Source: an uncultured Flavobacteriales bacterium (lineage in GTDB: Bacteria; Bacteroidota; Bacteroidia; Flavobacteriales_D; Crocinitomicaceae). Taken from it: a stretch of DNA of 10,199 nt. The DNA lies in NCBI GenBank assembly GCA_903879765.1, contig CAIRMS010000125.1:1-10199 (forward strand). The letters are read 5' to 3'. The position numbers and the translations under genes are program-made. Under the pieces are notes generated by a model. That model had not been told where the DNA came from, made no database searches, and saw only the letters and a list, made by a program, of their open reading frames with translations. This document shows, piece by piece, positions 1 through 7,755 of this stretch (the first letter of the stretch is position 1; each line of letters begins with the position of its first letter).

Positions 1-1642
1 AGCCATATGTTTTAGGTGCTTTGTCCTCTAATGAAATCGAACGAGCAACATAATTTGCTTGACGAACGATTGTATCAAATAAGCTAACTTTCTTTATTAA
101 ATCAGTCGTTTTACCAACTTTTCTATCCAATTTGTACAGAATGTTATTGATTTCACTTTCTTTATTACTGATGGTTTCTTCAGATGCTTTAAATTGTTTT
201 GAGATCGATGCTAAAACGGGCAATTTCGATGCGTCTCTTTCTAAAACTTCAACAATGTGGAACCCAAATTCCGTTTTAACAACACCAAATTTATTTAATG
301 GAGCTGTTGCACAATACGAACCGAATTCAGCAACCATGTCACCTTCTAAGAAATTATCAATAACACCACCTGCTTTTTTCGATTGTGTATCATCTGAAAA
401 TTTATCTGAGATAGCTACGAAATTGTCTGTATTGATGACTTTTAATAAACTATCCGCTGTTTTGCGTTTTGCTTCAATCACTTTTGCATCTTTGCTCCCT
501 CCAGTGGCTAAAAGAATATGTCTAGCTTTCAAACGAGAAGGCGTAAATCCAATTACTTTAGAGATAACCATATTTTCTTTCATTGCATATGGACCAACAA
601 CTTGTCCAATTGCAGCTAATTTGAAAATGGTATCGTAAGAAATAGGATAAGTTTGGTATTGATTTGATTTTGGATTTCCTTCTGGAACAGCAGTAGAACG
701 CTTGTTATTGAAGTATACTTTAACATCACTATTGCGTAAAACATACAATGAGTCATTCGTTGATGTAATAAATCCAGCTTTCAATTCGTTCAACGTTTTG
801 TTCATTTTAGTTGTATCAGCTTTCGATGGCGCAACAACTACATCAAATACTTTTACTTCGCGAGAAGATGAGCGAATCGCATATTTTTTATCTGCTTTAT
901 GTTCCTCGTAGTATGCACGTAGTTCTTTGTCCGAAACTTTAACGTTTGCATCGGCGATATCAGAATATGGGCGAAAAACAAAAGAAATTGATTTTGTTTC
1001 TTTCGCTGCATAATATTTATCCGCTGCTTCAAGGTTGGTAACATAAGCTGCTTGGTCTAACAAACCAAAATATTTCTCACGTTTTCTTGTATCTGTGTAA
1101 TATTGCTTTGTCCCATTCCACTGTTGAACAGCTTGCGGTTCTTTACTTGTTTTTAATTTCGTTAATGTTGATTGAAGTTTTTTTCTTCCTTCTACCATTG
1201 ATTGAGGAGAAACTGCACCAGTTAACGAATCCACAAAGAATTGATTGAGGTCTTGAATGATGTTAAATCCATCAGTTGCAAGTAAATAAGCGTTAAACTC
1301 GCGTTCTGAAACGGAAATACCTAGCGCATTATATTCTTTACTTAAAATAGTTGAATCCACTAAATAGTTCCAGCTATTATCGTTAGCTGTTTCCATGTCC
1401 GCATCGGTAAACTCCTTATTATTTTGCATGGCTTGGTTTCTACCTTGCTCCTGGAATTTATTGCTAGCAATTGTGTAATCTTTTGGATCTACTTTTTCTC
1501 CATATACAGTACCTATACCATATTCCCCTTCATTGATGCCTAGCATTTGTTGGTAATCTGATAAGATGAAGGTTGCTAATGCAAGACCTACTACTCCAAC
1601 AAGTAATCCCGATTTTGCGCGTATTTTTCCAATAATTGCCAT
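1..1642 (-). CDS. PpiD-like membrane-anchored peptidyl-prolyl cis-trans isomerase (parvulin type), C-terminus cut by window edge
   Basis: The reading frame is open from an ATG at 1642-1640 to the left edge, giving 547 codons with no stop. The N-terminus MAIIGKIRAKSG is followed by one hydrophobic segment (about residues 12-27), which suggests a single inner-membrane anchor with the rest in the periplasm. Residues about 40-190 look like a SurA/PpiD-type N-terminal chaperone region, beginning with a VYGEKV motif. A parvulin (rotamase) domain spans about 370-466. It shows ARHILL with His375, a KFSDD motif, a GG turn, and a closing KFGVVKTEFGFHIVEV with His462. Family members catalyse prolyl isomerisation and act as foldases for exported and outer-membrane proteins. 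Bacteroidota homologues are usually near 700 residues, so perhaps a fifth of the protein is missing here. The start is favoured because the conserved MA(I/V)..KIR N-terminus and membrane helix follow at once. The domain assignment is firm; the exact physiological clients are unknown. Confidence 0.9.
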   Translation of the reverse strand, partial: MAIIGKIRAKSGLLVGVVGLALATFILSDYQQMLGINEGEYGIGTVYGEKVDPKDYTIASNKFQEQGRNQAMQNNKEFTDADMETANDNSWNYLVDSTILSKEYNALGISVSEREFNAYLLATDGFNIIQDLNQFFVDSLTGAVSPQSMVEGRKKLQSTLTKLKTSKEPQAVQQWNGTKQYYTDTRKREKYFGLLDQAAYVTNLEAADKYYAAKETKSISFVFRPYSDIADANVKVSDKELRAYYEEHKADKKYAIRSSSREVKVFDVVVAPSKADTTKMNKTLNELKAGFITSTNDSLYVLRNSDVKVYFNNKRSTAVPEGNPKSNQYQTYPISYDTIFKLAAIGQVVGPYAMKENMVISKVIGFTPSRLKARHILLATGGSKDAKVIEAKRKTADSLLKVINTDNFVAISDKFSDDTQSKKAGGVIDNFLEGDMVAEFGSYCATAPLNKFGVVKTEFGFHIVEVLERDASKLPVLASISKQFKASEETISNKESEINNILYKLDRKVGKTTDLIKKVSLFDTIVRQANYVARSISLEDKAPKTYG

Positions 1643-1662
1643 TTCACTAAAATTTAAGACTG

Positions 1663-1670
1663 CGAATATA
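1663..1670 (-). promoter_or_regulatory. Candidate -7/-10 promoter element for the ppiD-like gene
   Basis: On the minus strand this reads TATATTCG, one mismatch from the Bacteroidota -7 consensus TAnnTTTG. It is preceded by TTGC, so it also resembles an extended -10 (TGnTATATT). It lies 20 bases before the ATG at 1642 and after the terminator of the upstream gene, where a promoter is needed. I see no convincing TTTG-type -33 element at the right distance, so support is weak. Confidence 0.25.
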
Positions 1671-1700
1671 GCAAGAATTGATGAAAATTACTACTATTTG

Positions 1701-1728
1701 TAATAAAAAAGGAGGCTTATTTGCCTCC
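1701..1728 (-). terminator. Rho-independent terminator of the giant repeat gene, overlapping its stop codon
   Basis: On the minus strand GGAGGC (1728-1723), a six-base loop AAATAA and GCCTCC (1716-1711) form a perfect 6-bp GC-rich stem. A run of six T and then ATTA follows (1710-1701). A-rich sequence before the stem can pair with part of the T run. The stop codon TAA (1719-1717) sits in the loop, and the 5' arm encodes the last two Gly codons. It separates the giant gene from the ppiD-like gene downstream. Confidence 0.8.
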
Positions 1729-4700
1729 TCCTTTTTCTGTTGTTCCGCCTTTTGGCGTAACTGGATTCGTTTGATTTTGTGGACTCTGGTTGGTGTTGGC
1801 GGGCTTTTGACCTCCACCAGACGCTGGTATTTCTTTCTGTGGTGTTGCAGGAGCAGGTTTCGCCGGTGCAGTAGTTGTAGTCGGAACTGTTGTTGGCTTT
1901 CCAGCAGGTGGAGGTGTTGCAGGTTTCGCCGGTGCAGTAGTTGTTGTCGGAACTGTTGTTGGCTTTGCAGCAGGCGGAGGTGTTGCAGGTTTCGCTGGTG
2001 TAGTTGTTGTAGCCGGAACTGTTGTTGGTTTTGCTGCAGGAGGAGGCGTTGTAGGTTTCGCTGGTGTAGTGTTCTGTGCCGGTTTCGTTGGTGCAGGTGT
2101 CGTTGCCGGTTTGTTTGGCGTATTATTTTGTGTTGGTTTCGTTTGATTCGGTTGTTGATTTTGCTTAAACGTTCCATCAGAATTTCCGGGACCACCATTT
2201 GGACTGCTATCATCAAAAGTAATTATATACGTTTTCGTATCAGTACCACACGAGCTAATTGCTGTTAATTGCACCTCGTTAGCTCCATTAGAAAGAGAAA
2301 TGTTTGCACTTATTGCACCATTCAAATTGGAGAAGTTTGTGTAATTTACGCCATTTACTGTTAACTGAAGAATTGTGCTAGGGGCGAAGTTTGTCACATT
2401 TGCTGTGTAAACCAGGTTTGTAGAATTTGTTGTACTTCCTGAAATTGGATCTGTCGTTATGTTCACCACCGGTGGAATACAACTCTGGTAACGAATGGTG
2501 CGCAGTTGCGAAGATGTACCACATGCATTTGTTGCCGTTAAAACAATTTCGTTCACACCTTCTGGCAAGTTTAAAGTAGAAGTGAAATTATTATTGGATA
2601 GATTGAAATTGCTTACTGGAGTACCTGCAACTGTAAAGTTGATGCCTTGTGTATTTGGCATGTTTAAAACGGTTGCTTGAAAAGGAAATATCGGACTGTT
2701 TACACCATAAAATAAATCTACGGGGTTTTGAATGCTTACCACTGGTGGTATACATTGGTCAAAGGAGATACTCGTTGTTTGACTATCTGTCCCACAGTTG
2801 TTATAAGCTGATAAAACGATTTGATTCAAACCACTTGTTAAGTTTAACATGGCAGAAATCTGACCATTGACAAAACTTGCATTTGGAATAATGTTTCCAT
2901 TCAATGTCAAAGTGATTCCCTGTCCATTTCCGATGTTTTGGATAACACCCGTAAAATTGAAGCTAGCATTGGTAACGGATGTATTTGCCGTTAACGGATT
3001 GCTAATACTAATTACCGGAGGAAGACACTCTTCATATTTTATGAACACTGTCTTTGTGTCTGTACCACATGCATTGGTGACTGAAAGTATGATCTCGTTG
3101 TTTCCATTCGATAAAATAAGATTCGCTGAAATATTTCCATTTGCAAAGTTGAAATTTGTCACATTTGTACCGTTTACATTTAAACTGATTTCTTGGGCTG
3201 TGGCATTTTGTATGTTCGCTTGGAATCCATAATTACTGGAACTTACTGTAGTACTTGCGCTTGATGGATAATTAATAGAAACGACGGGAGCGATACACGG
3301 ATTGTAGGATACATTGACTGTCTTACTATCTGTTCCACAAGAACCATTCGCACTTAAAACAATGCTATTGTTTCCTGTTGATAAAGGAATATTCCCAGTG
3401 ACAAGTCCGGAAGACACATCGAATTGCATATTACTCACGGGTACTCCATTCACTGTCAAACTCAATCCTTGGGCATTTGTTAAATTTTGTACTGAAGCAG
3501 CAAATGGGATTGAATTGGTCGTTGCAGTGTAGTTTGAACCCGCTGGATTGTTAATTGTCACAACTGGTGCAATACATGGTTCATAGCGAATAACGCAGTT
3601 TTGAGCATCGTTTCCACACGCATTTGTCGCAGAAAGCAAAATCGTATTCATGCCATTTGAAAGGGTAATTGTTGCTGATACTTGTCCGTTTAAAAAGACC
3701 ATGTTTGTGATAGGATTACCATTCAAGGTTAGGCTAATTCCTTGATTTGAATTCATGTTCGAGACGGAAGCTTGAAAATTAACGATTGGATTCGAAACGC
3801 CAAAATTGGTATTTGAAGGACTGGTAATAGCAACTTGCGGAGCGCTACATGGCACATAGTTAATCGATTGAATTTTTTCATCTGTACCACACGCATTCGT
3901 TGCGGATAACACAAAAGTATTAATGCCAATGCTCAATGTTACATTCGCAGAAATAACGCCATTCACCAAAGACAAATTGGAAACGGCTGAACCATTCCTT
4001 TGCAAAGAAACCCCTTGTAAACTTGACATGTGCTGCACGTTTCCTTGGAATGTATAGCTTGAATTTGTAACAGTTATATTATTCGTTGCTGGGTTTGTAA
4101 TTGAAACAATTGGAGAGGTACAATTTAAATAAGTTACTGTTCCCGTTTTCATGTCTGATCCACACGCATTAGAAACGGTTAATACAAAAGTGTTTAATCC
4201 AGCACTTAAATTCATATTCGCAGTAAGTTGTCCGTTATTGAAGGTGTAATTTGAAATAGCATTGCCGTTTAAACTGAAAAGAATTCCTTGTGCACTTGTG
4301 ATGTTTTGAATGTTCGCGGAATAAGTAAAAGCAGAATTCGCAACAGTTCCTCCATTGGATGTAGGACTGCTTACTGAGATAATCGGTGCGACACAATTAT
4401 TGTAGAAAATGGTTATTGTTTTTAAATCTGTTCCGCAAGCATTTGTTGCTTTCAGGATAATGGTATTTAATCCATTTTGTAGATTCAGATTTGCAGCAAA
4501 GTTCCCGTTTGAATAAGTGTAATTAGAAATGCTCCCCCCATTTAAGCTGAATAATATTTCTTGTGTGTTCGTAATGTTTTGAAGATTCGCTTGAAAATTA
4601 AAGCTGGCAGAATTTACCGAAAGACCACTATTACTAGGATTGGAAACTGTAATTACAGGAGCTGTACATGGCGTAAATTGAATATTCCAATTATGTTGGT

Positions 4701-7700
4701 CTGTCCCACAGTTATTGCTGACAGTTAATACAAATGAATTAACACCTGTAACTGGATTCACTGTAGCACTGAATTGTCCATTTACCAAGCTAAACGGTCG
4801 TTGCACTCCATTCTGCGTAAAGACTGTATTTTGAGCAGTTGCGTTAGCAATAGTAGCCGTTATTGTTTGCGAGGCATTGGCAATAGCTACGATCGTACTT
4901 GCATTGTTTGAGAAGTTTGAAATGGAAGGGGCGATACAATTATCGTAATTAACCGTAATCGTTTCTACGTCAACACCACAATCATTGCTCGCATTGAAGA
5001 TGATGGTATTTAAACCTGCTGAAAGATTCAATGTCGCAGTAACGGATCCATTTCCGTTGTTAAATGGAGTTGATACTCCATTTAATTTCAAACTCATATT
5101 TTGTGTACTCGCACCAAGTACAATCGCACTAAACGGGAAGTTCGCATTCGTAACCGTCGTGCCTGTTTGGATGGATGAATTTAGTTGAATCGTTGGCGGG
5201 ATACATTGAACATAGTTCACTGTAAACGTCTCAGCATCGTTGCCACACGCATTGTTTACCGATAAGGTAATTGTATTGATGCCATTCGTTAAATTGATTG
5301 TTGCGTTAATTAGACCATTTGTAAAGGTGAATGGAATTTGCTGACCATTTTTAACCAACTGAATGTTTTGTGATTGAACAATATTCGTAGCGCTTGCTTT
5401 GAATTGAAGCGTGCCAATATTTGTTGTTCCACCTGTTGAGGTAGGTTGAATTAGGGTAATTTGTGGCGAGATACAATTGTTGTAATTAACGGTGATTGTT
5501 TCCGAATCACTTCCACAAGAAACACTTGTTGCCGTTACAACGAAGGTGTTTATTCCTGGCATCAACGTAGTCACTGCATTGATTAGTCCAGCTGCTTGAT
5601 TAAAGGCAATCGGAGAACCATTTTGAGTCACAGTGATTGTTTGATTCGTTGAATTGTTAGTGTTTTGGGAGCTGGCTACTACGTTTGAAGTAAGTGTGCT
5701 TGCAATCAAATTGTAAATGGAAGAATTAACTGTCCCACCCGCTGAAACAAACGTTACGTTCGGTGAAATTCCTGTACAATTGATGTAGTTGAATTGAATT
5801 GTTTCAACATCCGAACCACAATTATTCGTTGCTGTAATGGTGATGCTATTACTTCCGTTAATGGGAGCTAATCCCAATTCAAGTGCACCTGTTGTTGCAT
5901 TGAAGGTGAAGTTCGTTTGCTCGATTCCGTTTACAATTACTTTGATGTTTTGTTTTGTGGCAACATTGCTTAACGTAGCTTTCAAACGGATGGCATTTCC
6001 TGCAGCTGTCAAAGATTGATTTTGTGTTGGACTTTGAACTGTAATCGTAGGAGCGATACAATTTTGGTAATAAATGGAAGTAATTTCCATGTCGTTTCCA
6101 CACCCATTGCTTACTTCTAGATCGAATGTATTGATTCCAGCAACTAAGGTTGTAGGAATCTGTATTTGACCATTTGTTAGGATGTTGACGTTAGGTAATT
6201 GAATTCCGTTTTGGAAGACTTTCACTTGGGTATTTGTCAAAGTTCCGGAAATACTGGCACTCAACGTAAAAGCAGAATTGTTTGTAGTTGTACCAGAGGC
6301 ACTTGGGTTTAATAATTGTAGATTGACAGGAATGCAGTTGTCATAGTTTATGGTAGCTGTGTAGGTATTTGTACCACAATCATTCGTAACTGTTAATTGA
6401 ATGGTATTAACACCCGGAACGAGTGTAATTGCGCGCTGCAGCAATCCATTTGCTGTATTATATGTTGCTCCATTTAGAGACATGCCATTCATTAAAAGTT
6501 TAATGCCGTTTGCATTTACGGCTCCTTGTATGATCGCACTAAAAGCAAAATCACTCGACTTCACTGTCGTTGAACCACCACTTGGACTCGTAATCGTTGC
6601 AGTTGGAGTGACGCAATTCAACAAGTTTACATATACCGTCGCAGTTTCACTTCCACAGCTGTTATTTGCCGTTAAGTAAAAGGTATTTTGTCCGATATGC
6701 AATTGAACGTTTGCATCAAGTACATTCGTTGCAGCATTGTAATTAAAAAGTACTGGTTGATTTTGGTCATTTAATAGTGTTGTTCCATTTGCATTGAGTA
6801 AGTTACTGACTTTAAATTCAATGCGGTATTGACTATTTGTGACAGTTTTATTATTGCCGGAAATCAATGTGATTACTGGCTTTGGACAGTTACTTGCTGT
6901 TGTATAGTTGTTAACATTACTGGTCGTATTTTCTGTAGTATTTCTTCCACCGCGGGATTTAAAGTTGATTCTCAAGTAAGCGGAAGTATAATGATGCCAA
7001 TCATTTTTCAAACGTGGTGTAGTTGAACTATATCCGTCGAATGAATCTCCACGAGTAAAAGTTGTTTTGTGTTCGATGCCTAAACTCGTTCTTTTCCCCA
7101 CTTGATAACCAAGTCCAAAACCTAAACTGGGCATCCATGTAACATTGTATTGATTATCGATTCCACCATCAAGGCGCGTTTCATAAAGTCCATCTAATGT
7201 TGATGGCAACTGTGGCCCGATGGGTCCACCTTGCTGTAAGGCAGTGTAGTCATACAAAGAAGTTGAATCAATGGTGTTTAATAAATCACCGTAGGTTTGA
7301 GTCCATGTCCAGCCAATTCCACCAAATACATAAGGATCAATTCCTGTTTTCTCTCGGACACTATTGAGGTGTAAAACAAGTTCTAAGGCAAGACGACGTA
7401 CATCTGTTTGAAAATTGTTTACATAGATTGAGCTGCTACTTGTGTTGTAACTATCTAGCGGTCCTCCTTGATAATTCGAAAGCGAAAAGGCATTCGTATC
7501 TTGTCCAACCCATGTTCCAGCAAGGAATCGTCCGCGTAGGTCGAAACTTATTTTTTTACCGTAGTTATAGTTGAATGAACGGCCAAGAATCAGTCCATAA
7601 CCGGAGCTATTGACATTTTTTACATCATTTGAATTCCACGTTACACCGGCATTTAAGCCAAAAAACCACTTAGAACTGATGTCATAGTTGATTCGTTGTG

Positions 7701-7755
7701 CGTTTGCGAAGGTAATGCTCAATAAGAGAATACTTACAATGTACAATTTTTTCAT
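1717..7755 (-). CDS. Giant outer-membrane protein: signal peptide, short beta-barrel, 17 Ig-like Cys-paired repeats, Pro/Thr/Lys-rich tail
   Basis: This 2012-residue protein starts MKKLYIVSILLLSITFANAQ, a classical signal peptide with probable cleavage after ANA. Residues about 29-266 contain roughly eight amphipathic, aromatic-rich strands, including PYVFGGIGWTWTQ, LGFGLGYQVG, SLGIEHKTTFT and a final YTSAYLRINFK. This is the pattern of small outer-membrane beta-barrels of the OmpA/OMP_b-brl kind. After an Asn/Thr linker, residues 290-1849 are 17 tandem modules of 89-101 residues. Each has C-x-x-P at its start (15 of 17), G-x-N (17 of 17) and C-G (17 of 17, followed by T/S/N/V and then Asp in 14 of 17). 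The modules look like Ig-like beta-sandwiches related to the glucodextranase-B type; that fold is inferred from pattern only. Residues 1850-2012 form a Pro/Thr/Lys/Ala-rich tail. No enzyme motif and no recognisable type IX secretion C-terminal domain is visible. A role as adhesin, surface stalk or envelope structural protein is inferred. A 97-base gap upstream and a terminator at the end suggest its own transcript. Confidence 0.9.
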   Translation of the reverse strand: MKKLYIVSILLLSITFANAQRINYDISSKWFFGLNAGVTWNSNDVKNVNSSGYGLILGRSFNYNYGKKISFDLRGRFLAGTWVGQDTNAFSLSNYQGGPLDSYNTSSSSIYVNNFQTDVRRLALELVLHLNSVREKTGIDPYVFGGIGWTWTQTYGDLLNTIDSTSLYDYTALQQGGPIGPQLPSTLDGLYETRLDGGIDNQYNVTWMPSLGFGLGYQVGKRTSLGIEHKTTFTRGDSFDGYSSTTPRLKNDWHHYTSAYLRINFKSRGGRNTTENTTSNVNNYTTASNCPKPVITLISGNNKTVTNSQYRIEFKVSNLLNANGTTLLNDQNQPVLFNYNAATNVLDANVQLHIGQNTFYLTANNSCGSETATVYVNLLNCVTPTATITSPSGGSTTVKSSDFAFSAIIQGAVNANGIKLLMNGMSLNGATYNTANGLLQRAITLVPGVNTIQLTVTNDCGTNTYTATINYDNCIPVNLQLLNPSASGTTTNNSAFTLSASISGTLTNTQVKVFQNGIQLPNVNILTNGQIQIPTTLVAGINTFDLEVSNGCGNDMEITSIYYQNCIAPTITVQSPTQNQSLTAAGNAIRLKATLSNVATKQNIKVIVNGIEQTNFTFNATTGALELGLAPINGSNSITITATNNCGSDVETIQFNYINCTGISPNVTFVSAGGTVNSSIYNLIASTLTSNVVASSQNTNNSTNQTITVTQNGSPIAFNQAAGLINAVTTLMPGINTFVVTATSVSCGSDSETITVNYNNCISPQITLIQPTSTGGTTNIGTLQFKASATNIVQSQNIQLVKNGQQIPFTFTNGLINATINLTNGINTITLSVNNACGNDAETFTVNYVQCIPPTIQLNSSIQTGTTVTNANFPFSAIVLGASTQNMSLKLNGVSTPFNNGNGSVTATLNLSAGLNTIIFNASNDCGVDVETITVNYDNCIAPSISNFSNNASTIVAIANASQTITATIANATAQNTVFTQNGVQRPFSLVNGQFSATVNPVTGVNSFVLTVSNNCGTDQHNWNIQFTPCTAPVITVSNPSNSGLSVNSASFNFQANLQNITNTQEILFSLNGGSISNYTYSNGNFAANLNLQNGLNTIILKATNACGTDLKTITIFYNNCVAPIISVSSPTSNGGTVANSAFTYSANIQNITSAQGILFSLNGNAISNYTFNNGQLTANMNLSAGLNTFVLTVSNACGSDMKTGTVTYLNCTSPIVSITNPATNNITVTNSSYTFQGNVQHMSSLQGVSLQRNGSAVSNLSLVNGVISANVTLSIGINTFVLSATNACGTDEKIQSINYVPCSAPQVAITSPSNTNFGVSNPIVNFQASVSNMNSNQGISLTLNGNPITNMVFLNGQVSATITLSNGMNTILLSATNACGNDAQNCVIRYEPCIAPVVTINNPAGSNYTATTNSIPFAASVQNLTNAQGLSLTVNGVPVSNMQFDVSSGLVTGNIPLSTGNNSIVLSANGSCGTDSKTVNVSYNPCIAPVVSINYPSSASTTVSSSNYGFQANIQNATAQEISLNVNGTNVTNFNFANGNISANLILSNGNNEIILSVTNACGTDTKTVFIKYEECLPPVISISNPLTANTSVTNASFNFTGVIQNIGNGQGITLTLNGNIIPNASFVNGQISAMLNLTSGLNQIVLSAYNNCGTDSQTTSISFDQCIPPVVSIQNPVDLFYGVNSPIFPFQATVLNMPNTQGINFTVAGTPVSNFNLSNNNFTSTLNLPEGVNEIVLTATNACGTSSQLRTIRYQSCIPPVVNITTDPISGSTTNSTNLVYTANVTNFAPSTILQLTVNGVNYTNFSNLNGAISANISLSNGANEVQLTAISSCGTDTKTYIITFDDSSPNGGPGNSDGTFKQNQQPNQTKPTQNNTPNKPATTPAPTKPAQNTTPAKPTTPPPAAKPTTVPATTTTPAKPATPPPAAKPTTVPTTTTAPAKPATPPPAGKPTTVPTTTTAPAKPAPATPQKEIPASGGGQKPANTNQSPQNQTNPVTPKGGTTEKGGGK
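1864..2061 (-). repeat. Three 66-bp tandem repeats encoding a Pro/Thr-rich tail
   Basis: Three head-to-tail 66-base units (1996-2061, 1930-1995, 1864-1929) each encode 22 residues of the type AKPATPPPAAKPTTVPTTTT plus AP (residues 1899-1964). The units are nearly identical in DNA; the second and third differ at only a few bases. This near identity contrasts with the diverged Ig-like modules and indicates recent in-frame duplication. The encoded segment is extended and unstructured, like a linker or wall-spanning region, with a Lys at regular spacing. Confidence 0.9.
2209..6888 (-). repeat. Array of 17 tandem Ig-like modules (about 91 residues, 273 bp each)
   Basis: Module first-Cys positions are residues 290, 381, 474, 566, 660, 761, 851, 940, 1030, 1121, 1212, 1303, 1394, 1487, 1577, 1668 and 1759. 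Lengths run from 89 to 101 residues, with seven of the last nine modules exactly 91. The shared skeleton is C-x-x-P, an NG turn near position 43, another NG near 54, then L-x-x-G-x-N, hydrophobic alternation, N-A-C-G-T-D and a final strand ending in Y. Modules 9 and 10 are about 55% identical (50 of 91 by eye); the N-terminal modules are more divergent. The repeats are clear in protein but largely eroded in DNA, so the array is old and the reading frame is under selection. Confidence 0.95.

Noticed and set aside
132..638. Plus-strand open frame with a hydrophobic N-terminus opposite the ppiD-like gene
   Set aside because: The minus strand encodes a clear parvulin domain here; the apparent signal-like start is incidental.
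1720..2208. Type IX secretion C-terminal sorting domain at the end of the giant protein
   Set aside because: The last 160 residues are low-complexity Pro/Thr/Lys/Gly sequence without the conserved beta-sandwich motifs of that domain.
1647..2216. Open frame on the minus strand rich in Gln/Leu/Arg/His in another phase of the tail repeats
   Set aside because: It overlaps the giant gene's tail in a different phase, has a repeat-driven composition and no signal or start context. It is a shadow of the 66-bp repeats.
1678..2268. Open frame on the plus strand rich in Cys/Arg/Trp opposite the tail of the giant gene
   Set aside because: It is the mirror of the Pro/Thr-rich repeat codons on the other strand. 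Its composition (CCRFRW-type runs) is an artefact of reading those repeats in antisense.
2867..3232. Plus-strand open frames inside the Ig-repeat region, such as this 121-codon one
   Set aside because: They recur at similar places in successive modules as antisense shadows and have no coding features of their own.
2209..6888. CRISPR array or other DNA-level repeat element
   Set aside because: The 273-bp periodicity is in protein; the DNA copies are diverged and there is no short identical repeat with spacers.
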